DNA from: Thunnus maccoyii
Taxonomy: Eukaryota; Chordata; Actinopteri; Scombriformes; Scombridae
Direction: 5' to 3'
Assembly: GCF_910596095.1 (NCBI RefSeq)
Contig: NC_056545.1
Span: 22,715,067 to 22,779,066 of the forward strand
DNA: 64,000 nucleotides
The notes beneath the pieces are model-generated. The model was not told where the DNA came from and did no database searches. It saw only the letters and a list, made by a program, of their open reading frames with translations. Shown piece by piece: positions 45,359 through 58,156 of the stretch. How positions within the stretch are numbered: the first letter of the stretch is position 1; the number at the start of each line of letters is the position of its first letter. Position numbers and translations under genes: made by a program.

Positions 45359-48164
45359 GTGGTGACATTTCATTGCTTTGGCATTTTATGATCATCTAGA
45401 ATAAACAACACTAAACTCAAATCAGATTTAGCCCATAAATGCAGCTTCTCTGGAAAAAAAAAGTTACTCAACTAATCAAAAAGTCATAAATAATGTTTTT
45501 GGTCACAAACAGCAACAAAAATTACACTTCAGACCGCACACATCTGTTTGCTGGCAGTCCTCTCTGCTTTTGACAGCATATGTTAGAAGATGTTCCCGCT
45601 CAGTGATGGATGTGTTCATAGTCACTTTGTGTTCAGACAGGCTGCTGGAGCAAGGACAGCATTAGTAAAAGCCATGTGGTCGTAGTGAGCTCAGCTTGAT
45701 CAAAAGGCGTTGAGGGAGCTGCATCATCACTGAGCAGAGGTGCTGATTGTTGTTCAAAAGCGCCCCCTTGTGGATAAAAGATTAGCATACCGGCTGAATC
45801 ACTACAAAGCTGAAGAGACGTCGGTTTAATCATCATAAGCAGAAGCCTTATAACTCAATTCTGATTGAATCTGCTCCAACAACTGCTTCAAATATTTAAA
45901 AAGTTACAAGTTCTTACGTTTAAAAAATATGCTATTAGTAGTATTTGAAAATAAATTGCAGTATTAAGTTAAATTCAACATTAACTTTGGCGTAGATCAT
46001 ATGTAGATGTTTTTACCATATTTCTAATGTATCTAAATGGATTAATCTGATGAGTTTCATGTTTATTTTATTGCTTCCTTTGATTTAGGACTGTCGTGTA
46101 CTGAATTCAAACATCACCCACTTCTTTCACTTTAAAACTGAAATGTTTTTGGCAACTAGTAGGGGGTTAAATCTTTGAGTATCTTGAGTACTGTGATGAC
46201 ACTGCAGGTGGTGTATTTTCACCACACACACGTCTACGCACATGTTTCCAGTCTGTCCATGGGATTGAACCTGTGTTTACTGCCACCCCCCTCAATTTTA
46301 CCTTGATTACTCCGTACTTCATGGAGGCCACATGGGGTTTGGTGGTTAGTGTGCTGGCACTTAGAGAGATTGTCCGAGGTGCTGGAAGGTCACTAAAAGG
46401 TTTGATCTTTGTGTCAACAATTCATCTCTGCTGAGGTGTTTCTGAACAAGATGCTGAACTCCTCGTCCCTCCAGGACTGCTGCAAAAAGGACGAGCAGGG
46501 TGACAAGCAAAGACAACAATGTCCTTAAAGAGGTACAGAGGTGCCCCAGAATAAAAACTACTAAATGTTGTTTAACTGCCACCAGGATGTTTATCCGCAT
46601 CTGCTGAATTTGTCTGAAAAGTCCCTGCTTCTGTGGTATATATGAAAAATTCAGGACATGAACTTCCGCTCCAACACCAATACCAAAGTTACAATGATAT
46701 AAACCTTTTAAAAACTACATGTAATTTAGTCAATTTCGCTTTGATAGATTTATTTCAATATTCCAGCTCCAAGCAGCTTTGTTTCCACTGTTAGTTAAAA
46801 TGACATCCTGTAAACCTTGAAAATTGATTGAATATTGATATTTATACATATAGATACATATAGTACTGTACTGTAAGATATCAGTTTGAGACAACTTAAT
46901 GTTCACTGTCTTTGAATTTGAAATACAAATTAGTCACATGACCATATCTAATCTGACTCCATCCTTCAGTATTTTAGTGGCCATCTCTTCCTGACCCGTC
47001 ATGTGTAGGCTACACTTATGGGCCATCATTCTCCATCTGTGACATAGATCCATTACTGCGTTTATGGTAGTAACCATGACGGAGAAAACTGAAGCAACAT
47101 GCACAGTAAACAGTAAAGAAGATTCTCCAAAACCAATGCAGGAGAAAATATCTACTTAAATATAATTAAGTGACAAAAAAGTACAAGAAATCATTTGAAA
47201 TAATTAAAAACAAAAACAAAAACATTGGATCTCTATTTAATCATTCTCTGCTCTCAAGCAAACACATAAAGTACAGACCCATCAGAGATATTATATAGAA
47301 AATGTTAAAAATTAAATGGTTAGCTCAAATAAAGTCTATATAACTTTATTTTGATCCACAGGATGAAGGGAACTCATGGAAAATACATTTACATTCTTTG
47401 AATCAGTCATTTCACACTTGCTGTATGGCACAGAATGTCGAATGTATCAGTTTCTCTAAATCTGTGTGTAACTGTGCATCTATTATCAGGCCTGATGTTT
47501 GTGCGACATTGTTCAATAATCCGTGGTTTTATTCCTCTGCGGCTTCTGGTTTGGTTTTATAAGTCACAGTGGCAGAAACATGATATGACATTTCTCAGGT
47601 CAAGAATTGTTTTATGGAAGAGTTTTTCTATTGAAAGCCCTCACACATTTTGATGAGTCCTTACATGCTGTTCATTCTTAACAGGGACAGAAACCAGGAG
47701 CAGTGTATCATCTGAGTGCATCTCCTGCTTTCTGGTATGAATATATCAGCTCTGACCAGATTGTCCCTGACATTTAGTGATCTGTGACGATCACCATAAA
47801 CCATAAATCATCAAATGTCAGCGTCAGAGTTTGCAACTTTTCTGCTCTGTACATCATAGTTCAGAGAACAAATACTGCACATCCGGTCCTAGTGTTCGCC
47901 CTCAGCCTTAAACACTGAACCCTCACTGGCTTTAATTAACATCACCTGCGTGCTCAGCGAAAATGTGCGAGTGCAGGAAGGTACAAGGGCTCAAAATGCT
48001 TTACAAGGAATGGAGCAGGAGGTTGTGAAATCACAATGTACCAGGGGTTCATGTTTCAGAGTTAAGTCAATAAAGTGGAGTGTTAAAAGTTCAGTCTACA
48101 ATGTATGAATCTATACTCAAGAAACACACATCTTCCTATTATTCTGGTATGCTTTCAGGATGTC
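45359..48164. other. Intergenic spacer with CTCF-like motif
   Basis: AT-rich, no gene recognised. A degenerate interspersed-repeat-like patch around 46330-46600 cannot be classified. Contains the motif at 45760. Confidence 0.5.
45760..45773 (-). promoter_or_regulatory. Candidate CTCF site, perfect core
   Basis: The complement reads CCACAAGGGGGCGC, a full match to CCACNAGRKGGCRS, minus orientation. It faces the plus-oriented motifs at 5653 and 13575. Confidence 0.6.
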
Positions 48165-49345
48165 CAGCAGGGAATTCAGAGCTGCATCATGTAAATGATT
48201 TAATTTTATATGGGAAAGATACATAGACAAATGTATAATATAATTTATTTTTGGAACATTTCCCAGAAGTGAGTTTCATGTGCACCGAAAATATGTTCCT
48301 CTGGCCGACCTCTGCACTGAATTCAGTTCAACTAGGACCTGAAGAAGAAATCCATTAAACAAGCATTAATACAAGATTTTAATTGACTCTGGTTTATGAA
48401 CAAATAGCTTCATTAGCCTCAGCTGTACTTTGTGTTTAATGCTAACTTAACTGAAATAAAATGGTGAACAAGCTAAACATTATACCTGCATCATGTTGTC
48501 ATTGTGAGCATGTTAGCATATAGCTAAAGCACTGCTCTGCCTATAAGTACAGTCAGAGTATAAAGAGGTGTCTGTATACTGTTAGACTTGTTTTTACACC
48601 ATCTCTGTTGACTCCATGTTATTCTGAACATGGATATATTTTGTAAGTAATAGCCTATTATTTTTCAAATCAATCGTACATTTTACAAAGCAAAAAATAA
48701 GTAGCAGGTGACTGTACAAATTCTAGTGTAGGAAGAAAAGGTATTTAAAATCAGTGTATTTCTCACAAGTCCATAGTGTGACAAATAACTTGAGATTTCA
48801 CAAAAATCAACTAATATCTGATAAAAACCTTTGCATGACAGTGTCCAGCAGGGTGTGCAGATATAATGTTGTATGGGAAAGCTACTTCATTTTTGGAACA
48901 TTTCCCAGAGGTGACTTTCACTTGCAAAGATATCTTCCTCTGGCCGACCTCTGCACTGAATTCAGGTGAGATACCAACTAGGATGCCACCTAGAGTGTAA
49001 ATACTTTCAACAAATGCAAGAATTAATACAATTAATTGATTATATGGTATTGATTTTAATTTGTCCAGTACGCTGGTTTATGATGAAATATCTTCATCAG
49101 CTTCAGCTGTACTTTGCATTTAGTGGTAATTAGTAAATGTACATATAAGATGGTGAACATGTTAGACATTATACCTGCTAAACATGTTGGCGGGCTGAAG
49201 TTAGCATTTAGCGTGGCTGCTATTGTGAAGACATTTTTTCAGTAAGTAGTTTTATTTTTTAATTAGATGATACATTTTACAAACCAAAAAAAGTAATTAT
49301 AGGTGACTCTCCAAAATTTAGTGTAGGAAGAAAAGTTATTTGTAA
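48165..49345. repeat. Decayed tandem duplication, two units
   Basis: Unit 1 (about 48165-48749) and unit 2 (about 48840-49345) share ordered blocks: tgtccagcaggg, tttttggaacatttcccag, ctctggccgacctctgcact, cagctgtactttg, atggtgaaca, and agtgtaggaagaaaag near the end. The intervening segment 48766-48842 has a further partial match at about 50455-50535 (atctgataaaaacctttgca). Units contain gttagcat/gctaa words common in fish interspersed repeats. Confidence 0.8.
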
Positions 49346-50944
49346 GAAAACAAACCCCAAGATGAAACACCTGTAACTTCGGTCAAACCACAAAATATCA
49401 GCTACTGTATGAAGCTGAACAACATGACAGATTTATATTGTTCCTGCAATGTAAACAGACCATTTTACTGTGAACTACAAAGCAGTGTTGAGGAGGAGAT
49501 ACATGTGTGAATCCTTATTATGGCTCACTGGAATCCACAGGTCACAGCGTCTCTTTAGTTCTGCACCAAAGAGATTCATATTTAGATTACTGAAATCACA
49601 CATGACACAGTCCAGCTGCTATGATGCCACCGAAACTCAAAATATATAAAACAGTGTTGCCTCAAGACCAGGCCAAGTGCAGCTGTCCTGCTGATGATTT
49701 CTTTTTGGTCATCAGTAATAATGTCTGTGCAAACTGCTGCATATTGTTTGCTGCTAGGTGGAATTAAGCTTTGTGTGCTGGTGGGCTGCTGTGGAGGAAG
49801 GGGGGCATTTTGTGTGATATGGGCCATTGACTGCTTTTCCATAGCTCAGGAACAATAATGAGATTTTTTTTTTCCTGAATATCAGTGCCGCCATTCAGCG
49901 CACTGATTGTGTTTATGAAATTGTGCATACATCTCTCAATGCTGCAGCAGGGGAAGGGAAAGCTATTTTCAAAACATTAGCAAATTGTTTTCTGTTATTG
50001 TGCAGAGATTGATAAGAGTATGTGTTGTCTAAACACACACACGCACGCAAACACACACACACACACACACACGCACACACAAGATAAAAAAACATAAAAA
50101 AGCAAAAGCATGCTGCTGTGGCTTGGAGTTGCCTACTGTTCTTTCCAACCACAAAATAGAAAAAAAACATCAACTATATTACTTTTCCTTCATTCTGCCA
50201 TCAAGCTGTAATTATCTTTGAAATATTATTATTATTTTGGGATAGTGCAATGTAATTTACTATTATGGATCATTTAAGTACTTCTAAACTGCAGTTTATG
50301 TGGTTGCTGATATTTATTTTTATTTTATGTCATTATGTATTTGATGTCATGTGTATTATTTTATTGCTGTAATGCTTAACAAATTTCTACTGGTAAGAAA
50401 GAGAAATGACCTTGAGCTTGACCTTGCCTCAGAAATCTCTCTCTGCTTCTTTCCGGCATTTTTCTCACAAGCAGATATTGTGAGATTTCACACAGACCAC
50501 CTTTTATCTGATAAAAACCTTTGCACGACAGTGTTAACCAATGAAAATGCTTTTGTTCTATTCATGCATGATAAGTCACAGCTCTCATTAATGTCTTAAG
50601 AGGCAGCTAAACTGATTTTTTGAGCTTTTCACAGCGTTGAAAAAGCATGGTAATTGTTGTATCATAACAGCAATACTTTGTAGACACTTTTTAATGATAC
50701 CACATCACAACTGGATTACACTGCATTGTGATGTGGCTCTTTGTTGACACTGCCTGCTGATATTAGATGTGTTGGGCCCCTTTTAGGCCATTTCTCTGTC
50801 TCCGTTTTTAAATTTACCATAAATCCTACAAATACAGCATGAAGGCTTTTAAACTCAACAAATAATTCTGTAGTCTGTATGGCTTTTTTGGTTTGTGTTT
50901 TTTAGTTTAATACAACCAATTAACATGAATTAACTTCAGGCCTT
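49346..50944. other. Intergenic spacer
   Basis: Contains a (CA)n microsatellite at 50033-50080 and a partial repeat match at 50455-50535; otherwise nothing recognised. Confidence 0.5.
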
Positions 50945-52625
50945 TATTTTTTTATTCCAGAACCAGAAACCATGGATTACCAAAACCATCCGGGATGCCA
51001 TAAACACACACACTGCAGCCTACAATTTAGGGCTGCAGTCCAGAAACATGGACAATTATAAAACAGCATACAATGTAAGAAGAGCAGTAAAGGAGGCAAA
51101 AAGGGGCTACGGGAAGGAAAATGGAACTACAATTCCAGGAGGGCAACCCCACAAGCATGTGGCAAGGTCTAAGAACTGTGACAGATTACAAGCCTGCTCC
51201 CTCCTCCTTGTCAAGTGCTGATGCGTCTCTAGCAAGTGAGCTAAACAACTTTTATGCTTGCTTTGAGGCTTTCGGCAGTCAGCAAGCAGAAACAGCTGAA
51301 GCAGAGATTAATTGATGGGTGGGTGCACCTTTCACACCGATCACCCTTTCTAAGCATGACGTCAGGAGGGCTTTCAAGCATGTGAACACCAAGAAAGCAG
51401 TAGGACCAGACGGTATCAGTGGGTGAGTTCTCAAACCATGTATTGACCAACAATGATATTCAACCTGTCCCTGGCTCAGTCTGTCATACCCATGTGGTTC
51501 AAGAAGTCCACCATCATTCCTGTACCTAAGAAAACAAGACCAGCCTGCCTGAATGACTACCGCCCAATGGCACTCACCTCTGTAGTGATGAAGTGCTTTG
51601 AACAGCTGGTCAAGGATTACATCTGCTCCTGACTACCCAGCACATTGGACCCATCACAGTTTGCCTACCATCCCAACTGATCAATGGAAGACACCATAGC
51701 ACACATCCTCCACACCACCCTATCTCACCTGGACAAGAAAGGGAGCTGTGTGAGATTACTGTTCATTGACTAAAGTTCAGCGTTTAACACCATAGCTCCC
51801 TCAGGCTTGACACAGAGCTCAAGGACTTGGGATTAAACACGTCATTGTGCATGTGGATCCTTGACTTCCTGATGGCCAGACCCCAGGTGGTGAGGGTAGG
51901 TGGACCTGCTGTACTCCTTGTACACACACAACTGTGTAGCCACTTTCCACTCTAACATCATCATCAAGTTTGCTGATGATACAGCTGTGGTGTGCCTCAT
52001 CACAGATAACAATGAAAAGGTCTACCTGTAGGAAGTAGAGGACGTGACCCACTGGTGTCAGGACAACAACCTACTCCTGAACGTCAGCAAGACTATGGAG
52101 CCGATAGTGGACTTTGGGAAGATGCAGGGAAGGAACTACGCCCCCTTTAATATCAACGAGTCTTTGGTGGAGAGAGTGGACAGCTTTAAAAACCTTGGTG
52201 TCCACATCACCGAAGGTCTGACCTGGGCGCTGCATGCTGACATAGTGGTGAGAAAGGCAAGACAGAGACTGTTTCAGCTCATATGCTTGAGGGAATTCCG
52301 TGTATCCCCTCAAATACTGAGGAATTTCTACCACTGCACTAACAACAGTGTATTGACGGGGAACATCACTGCTTGGTATGGAAACAGCACTGAACAGGGC
52401 TGCAAGGCTCTGCAAAGAGTGGTTTGTGCAGCTGAACATACAATAGGCGGTGCTCTACCCTGCCTAAAGGATATTTACACTAGGAGCTGCAAGAATAAGG
52501 CTAGGAGAATCATTAAGGATCCCAACCACCCAGATAACAGCCTTTTCTCCCTGCTGCGGTTGGGAATAAGGTATCGGATGCACTCAGAGGCTCAGGAAGA
52601 GTCTCTACCCCCCGGCCACTAGGAT
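50945..52625 (+). pseudogene. Degenerate L2-like LINE reverse transcriptase
   Basis: A broken reverse-transcriptase reading frame is visible across all three frames. It begins QKPWITKTIRDAINTHTAAY, with a frame change near 51121. RT-core segments are [30 protein letters not shown] and KFADDTAVVCLI (the FADD catalytic box, near 51968). The longest clean piece, 52044-52622, has HWCQDNNLLLNVSKT and VDSFKNLGVHIT. Several in-frame stops show it is dead. The 5' endonuclease half is missing, as in most LINE copies. The element runs directly into a (CA)n tract. Clade by resemblance to fish L2/Maui elements. Confidence 0.8.
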
Positions 52626-52631
52626 CCCCCC

Positions 52632-52633
<2 letters not shown>

Positions 52634-52679
<46 letters not shown>

Positions 52680-52691
52680 CACACGCACACC
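52634..52691. repeat. (CA)n microsatellite at the LINE 3' end
   Basis: CA run beginning immediately after the LINE-derived frame ends; may have grown from the element's simple-repeat tail. Confidence 0.9.
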
Positions 52692-52699
52692 CTTTCCCC

Positions 52700-54099
52700 C
52701 CAACCCCCTGAAATTTCTCTAGGTAGGTTTTTTTTTTTTTTAAACTACAGGCTAGAAAATTAGCTTTAAATCTAGAAATTTGCAGCACCTGGATAAGTAA
52801 TCATTAAGTCATTGGTAATGATCCTATCAACAGTAATACTCTCTCCCCACTTGGCATTTAGGTTGTGTTTTTGCTCTGTCCTCCAGTAATAATTGACACT
52901 CTTACCTGCCTCTACAGTCTGCTGCTCACTAGTTTGCTCTAAGGCAGCTATTGATTCTGGAGCATCAGATCCATGAAGACAATGATGATGAACAATGAAC
53001 AGACAGCTGCATCCTCTGTGATCTGGGCCAAAACTGATGGCCTTTGTAAGCATGTAATGCCTCATCTGGCAGATAATATGAGAGAAGAGAGACACAATAT
53101 GTGGATTTTCTGAGTCAGTTAGCTCATGGCCTCCTCTGCTTTTCATGCTGTTGGGTACACACAGCTCAGAAGTCTAATCAGTGAGACTGTAATTGCTTTG
53201 ATTTTAAAAGAAAGTGTATGTTTCTTTTCTATAAGCGGCTGAGTCACCTGTCTGCATTCATTCAACCATGAAACATAAAATGCAGGAGATGAATGTGCAA
53301 AGTTCCTTTGGGGTTTTATAGTTTATTTTTGCATTTTACATTAAACTTGTTTATAATTAATTTGTAGTATTTGTTATTTTTCTAAATAAGTAGAAAAAGC
53401 AATGACTTTGCCGATACCTTCACCAGGTGGAATGACATTTTGCTAATGTTTAGACCTCATATTAAATCATATTCAACATAATTTACATTAAGGGATTAAT
53501 GAAACATATCAAAGTAATGAGTTTAGAGTAATCGAAGCTCTTGGAGTTTTGAAAGGAAAAATAATTACATTACAAATATATTTGATTAAATAATTCATAA
53601 ATAGGTACATAATGGTCATATAAATCCTCGTTTATTAACATTATTATTTACAGCTAATTAATTTTTCTGCAATCTACATGTAAGACTAGTTTAATTTAAT
53701 CGCCTCAAGATTTTATATGTAATCCAAATGTGCAGTAATTTAAAGCATTAGATTATAATACTCAATTGGAGTTATCTATCAGATTATGTTAAGATTTAAT
53801 TTTAAAGTCACTCCAGCCATGTTTAAGATTATCTCAAAGATTGCCAGACGCCTCTTAGATAATAGGTTATATGAGCTCATGAGGAGTCTTTAAAAAATGA
53901 TGATTAAGACGCAATAAAAGTAATTTGTGAAAGAAACTCAATCCAGCACATACACTCCTGTTTGTTTATCTCCACCTTCTCAGAAACAATCCAGGGACCA
54001 GTCTCACATATGAAGCAGTCGGCGTTCTTGGCTCCAGACTATTTGCCATTCCCAGAAGGTCATTTGGTTAATGCACATTTGAGTTTTCATGGACTCTTA
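52700..54099. other. Intergenic spacer
   Basis: AT-rich; several TTAATTA-like words between 53500 and 53800 but nothing that can be called. Confidence 0.45.
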
Positions 54100-54720
54100 A
54101 CTAGTTTTTAATCAGCAGTTATTAGTGAATTGGAAGGCAGTGCAGGCGCATGACTCTCTGCCGGCGGGAGAGTGCCCATCAATGTCACGTCAATTTCCAT
54201 GCCAAAGGCTACATTAGGCCTAGAGTCTGGGAGGAAACAGCCACCTGAGTGCCTCATCTCCCCATCCGCAGCAGTCTTCCCATCAACTATTGACTCTATT
54301 ACACAGCTCTGTCAAAAAAATTTTCCGCTTCAAAAGAGGAGCAACCATTACATGGCTGTGCAGGGAGATAATTTAGTGATGCACATAAAATTAAGTGCAT
54401 ATCCATTGAACATTGCTCATTATTGCACTAGAATTCCGACAATGCCAGGCTTGTGTGAGGATCCTGGATGCTTCCCAACCTTTCATTCCATTCCCATTTT
54501 CAAGGTATAAACACAGCTTGATTATTTAGGCTGATGTACTATATAAATAGCTGTCATTTTCATCTATATCTAACCTACCTGTAATTGGCAATTAAACACG
54601 CCAGCATCTCAGACTAGCTCTTAATTACCGTTAATAAATGCTGAGGGGCCCTGAGGTGTCCTCGCAGACTGAGGATCGGGGGGTTGTGAGTCTCCCGTAG
54701 CATCACCACATCACACCATG
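54100..54720. promoter_or_regulatory. Complex block, possible conserved non-coding element
   Basis: Balanced-composition, low-repeat sequence inside an AT-rich gene-poor tract. Contains homeodomain-type TAATTA words (ttaattaccgttaataa) and few simple repeats. A 112-codon open frame (54172-54510) resembles no family I know. Conservation cannot be tested here. Confidence 0.3.
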
Positions 54721-55209
54721 AATATGCATGTCAGCCAGGTATTCTTCAGCTCTCCTCTGCTGTTCACACTGACACACACGGAGGTGGCAGCAGACCGCCT
54801 CTTGAACTTCTTCATTACACCTCCACAGCGGCCGCGGCGTCGTTGCCATGATGCATCCTCGCAGTGGCATTTCTGCACATTGTGGCTTGTTGTTTGTGTT
54901 TGCCAGGAGCTGTCACATTCAGCCTGTTAGCACTGGCCCATGGGAAATTTACACAGAGCCGCAGGTATGTGGTGAGGCCATCAGATGAGCTGGTGACACG
55001 CTGCTCTGTGCACACACATGTTTGGCAAAGTTTATGTGTATGTGTATCTCTGTATGTACGCTGCCAGTCACAAGTTTTTCACCAAGCTGGATTTGAGTGT
55101 TTTTGGTTAAATCTCATGCAACAGAGGTAAAAGTTTTGCAAGTGTTTATGGCCTTTATCTATCACTATAATTAAGCAGCTGTAACACAATGTACTAATTT
55201 CCACCACTG

Positions 55210-56720
55210 ACCTGAATCCTTGTTTTTAAGGGCTTGTGAGTGTCGAGCTCTCTGATCATAATGGCACTTTTAATTAGCACTTAATTAAAGGCAGGTGGAT
55301 TGGAAAGGTCAACCAGTTAGGTCTGTAAGTTAAAAACACAGACAGGGCCGAGTATTGACTGTTTGATGAATTTGTCTGCTAATTACAGAGACCAGGATCT
55401 GCAAAAACTCCAGTCAAATCTGCTCTAGGTTATTTCTAATGAAGTCACACAGTCACATACATTTTAAAACCCAGTTAAACATATTATTTTTTATATATTT
55501 ACATTTTCCAAAGTGTGCTTACAATAATTTGACATCTGTATTGCTTGGGATCACACCAAAACATTTATATTTTCTAATTTTAGAGTTAATGTACAGTGAA
55601 TTTAAAACAGTGATTTAACAGCAACAAAAAAAAAAAAGAAAAAGAAAGAAAGTACTTGGCCTCCAAAAGCATTTGATGGACAATATATGTGTATGAAGAC
55701 ATGTGCTATACTTACTCTGTTTACATCATGGTGTGTGTGTTTGACATGTGAATGCACATACCTTTATAACCGCGTTCCACACTCTTCTGTCAGAGAACAA
55801 ACTCAAAAGCAGCCTCAGAATTCCTGAAATCCAGACTGTCAATCAAATCATCATTATAAAATGGAATTCATTACACAAACACAAGATGCTAAAATGACTG
55901 CAGTGTGATCTAAACTTCTAGTGCGGCGGCTCTGAAAAACAGAGCTGGGAACAGTATTGATCTCAGGCAGAATTATAGATCACCTTGTCTGAATGAGTGA
56001 TGAAGCTGTCGGACTGTTGGTCTCACCTGATAAGCGCCCACATTAAAAACCCTGATCCTTGAATTTCAATGCAAAAGTAACATTATCTTTAGCAATCATG
56101 ATCTATCACACTAAACATATTAATTCTCAGGAGAACATTCATTTGATAATTATTATTATGCCTGATACGGAGTCACATTTGAGGAAAAAGTCATTGTTTA
56201 GGTGAGGCAGCAGAAATGATTTTTTCAGCAGCTCATTCGCCTCAGAAAATGACTCAAAATCAGATTTTGGTTTCTGGCATCTGAAATGAAATTCTCCATT
56301 TCAAGAAAAAGCATAACTAATCCCATTGTGACAAACACATCAAAGGTAAATCTTATTACTTTGTGTGTTTGTGTGTGTGTGTGTACCACTGTTGGGCTCT
56401 AGAAGGCCTGTCATGCAGCAGCCTGTTTACTCATCTACTCATCACATCCTCAGCCGTTTACACAGTAAGCCTCAGCTAATATTAATGCTCTCAATGTGAT
56501 ACCGCTGATGGAAAATAAACCACTGGTAGATGCCGTACCTTTCCTGAAAGCGCTGCATCTCAAACGCTGGGAGAGACCACTGAGGGGCAGCAGAATTACA
56601 TGCCAGGCCTTGTTTGTTCCCCAAATGCATCTTTAGTATAGTGCTCTGAATCTATTAATCCTGCTGACTTATGAGTGACCTCGAAGGATCCCGGTGTGTC
56701 GACAATGCTGAGTGTGTGGT
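55210..56720. promoter_or_regulatory. Further complex blocks, possible regulatory elements
   Basis: Three sub-blocks stand out from the flanks by complexity: about 55210-55400 (with cttttaattagcacttaatt), 55910-56250, and 56380-56720. None contains a coding frame I can support. Offered as candidates only. Confidence 0.25.
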
Positions 56721-57029
56721 CGAGTGAAAATGTGGAATGAAAAAAACCTCGTTGTTTGTAAAAGAATAAATAAATAAATAAACGGTCCTGCCCCTCTGTG
56801 CAGCCGAGTGTCCGGTTATGGGATGTCAGCAGATGCTAAACAGTATGGAAAGTGAATGCCTCTTGATGTGATGGTTCACTACGTTATTACACGTGATACT
56901 GAAATGTTGAGATAAATATTATCAGGTTTACTCAGACAACAGTGACACAATCAGATGAAATCTTTCCATCTTTAGCAAATATATTACAAAAAATAAAAAT
57001 ACAACGAAACAGTGAAAACAAGTAATATA

Positions 57030-58125
57030 ACAATTCAGTTTATTTTATTTATTTTCCAGACAGACACATCAATTTCTGGACCACAGTAGAGGATGGAAAC
57101 CTTTCACAGACATTTTTTTGTCAATATTATTATTTGAAAATACAAATATAAAATTAGACTTTCCACATTTGATATGTGAGAGACCCCCATCCAGTATTAT
57201 TATTATTATTTTTTCTTTTTAGTATATTTTACAACAGGGCTTAAGCAAGCCATATGATAACCTGAAAGATGCTTTCAGATGTCAGTCAAGTCTGTCTGTC
57301 TCTCGCCATAAAAAGTCGGTTAACATAAAAAAAAGGGGCAAGTGTTAGGAATGGGCAGACAGCAGTGAAGAGAGCTCTGTGCTCAGCCTGCAGAAACACG
57401 GAAGCACAGCAGAGCCTCACACTGCCATCCATGCAGTCTGAAGAGCTTCCAAGCTCCCCTCTAGGCCATGCAGTCTGCTCCAAACTCTCGTGTTGTTGGT
57501 GAACATAAGCTAATAATGACACTTCGACTATATGTACCTGGGTTTAGCTGTTTGAGGAATATATCTGTATACAGCTGAGGTCTCCAGTCTAATATTGTTC
57601 AGACAAGTTTAAATGAGGGCTGAGTGAAAATTGCAAATATATATTCATCTATACACATATATATATTGCAATTGTGTGTATATATTTAGCAATGAGCATG
57701 GGTGAGATGGCGATGGTTTGGACTGAAGGGGAAATTCACCCTAAAAAAACACAGTATTTCTGTCACCTTAGATGAGTTCAGTCTGAATTTGTGAGCATGA
57801 ACAAATCTTTGTTATATCCTGAAACAAGAGAGTGGACACTATAAATGGTGAGAGTCACTTTGTGGACTGGGAGACTAACTTTGTGGTCACTGTGACTGTA
57901 TCCAGTATCTCTCAGAGATAAGGGCACATTGTCTGGTTTAAAAACCATTAGCACCACTATGAATAAGCCTCTTTTGGGTATAAATGCTCAAGAACATTCA
58001 ATGAGCCTTCAAAGTCAGTCTAATTCACTGGAAATGGAGCAGAGCCTGAAACAGTTGTTCATATTCATAAAACAGATTCAAATCCAAGATGACAGAAATA
58101 TGTGTGTGTGTGTATGTGTGTGTAT

Positions 58126-58156
<31 letters not shown>

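Noticed and set aside
46361-46600. Minus-strand frame with Leu-rich sequence
   Set aside because: No start context, no splice sites, overlaps a degenerate repeat-like patch.
54172-54510. 112-codon frame ending near a GTATAA donor-like sequence
   Set aside because: No recognisable protein features, no acceptor, no partner exon; kept only as a possible non-coding conserved block.
56575-56588. CTCF-like CCACTGAGGGGCAG
   Set aside because: Two core mismatches (AG replaced by GA); not counted.
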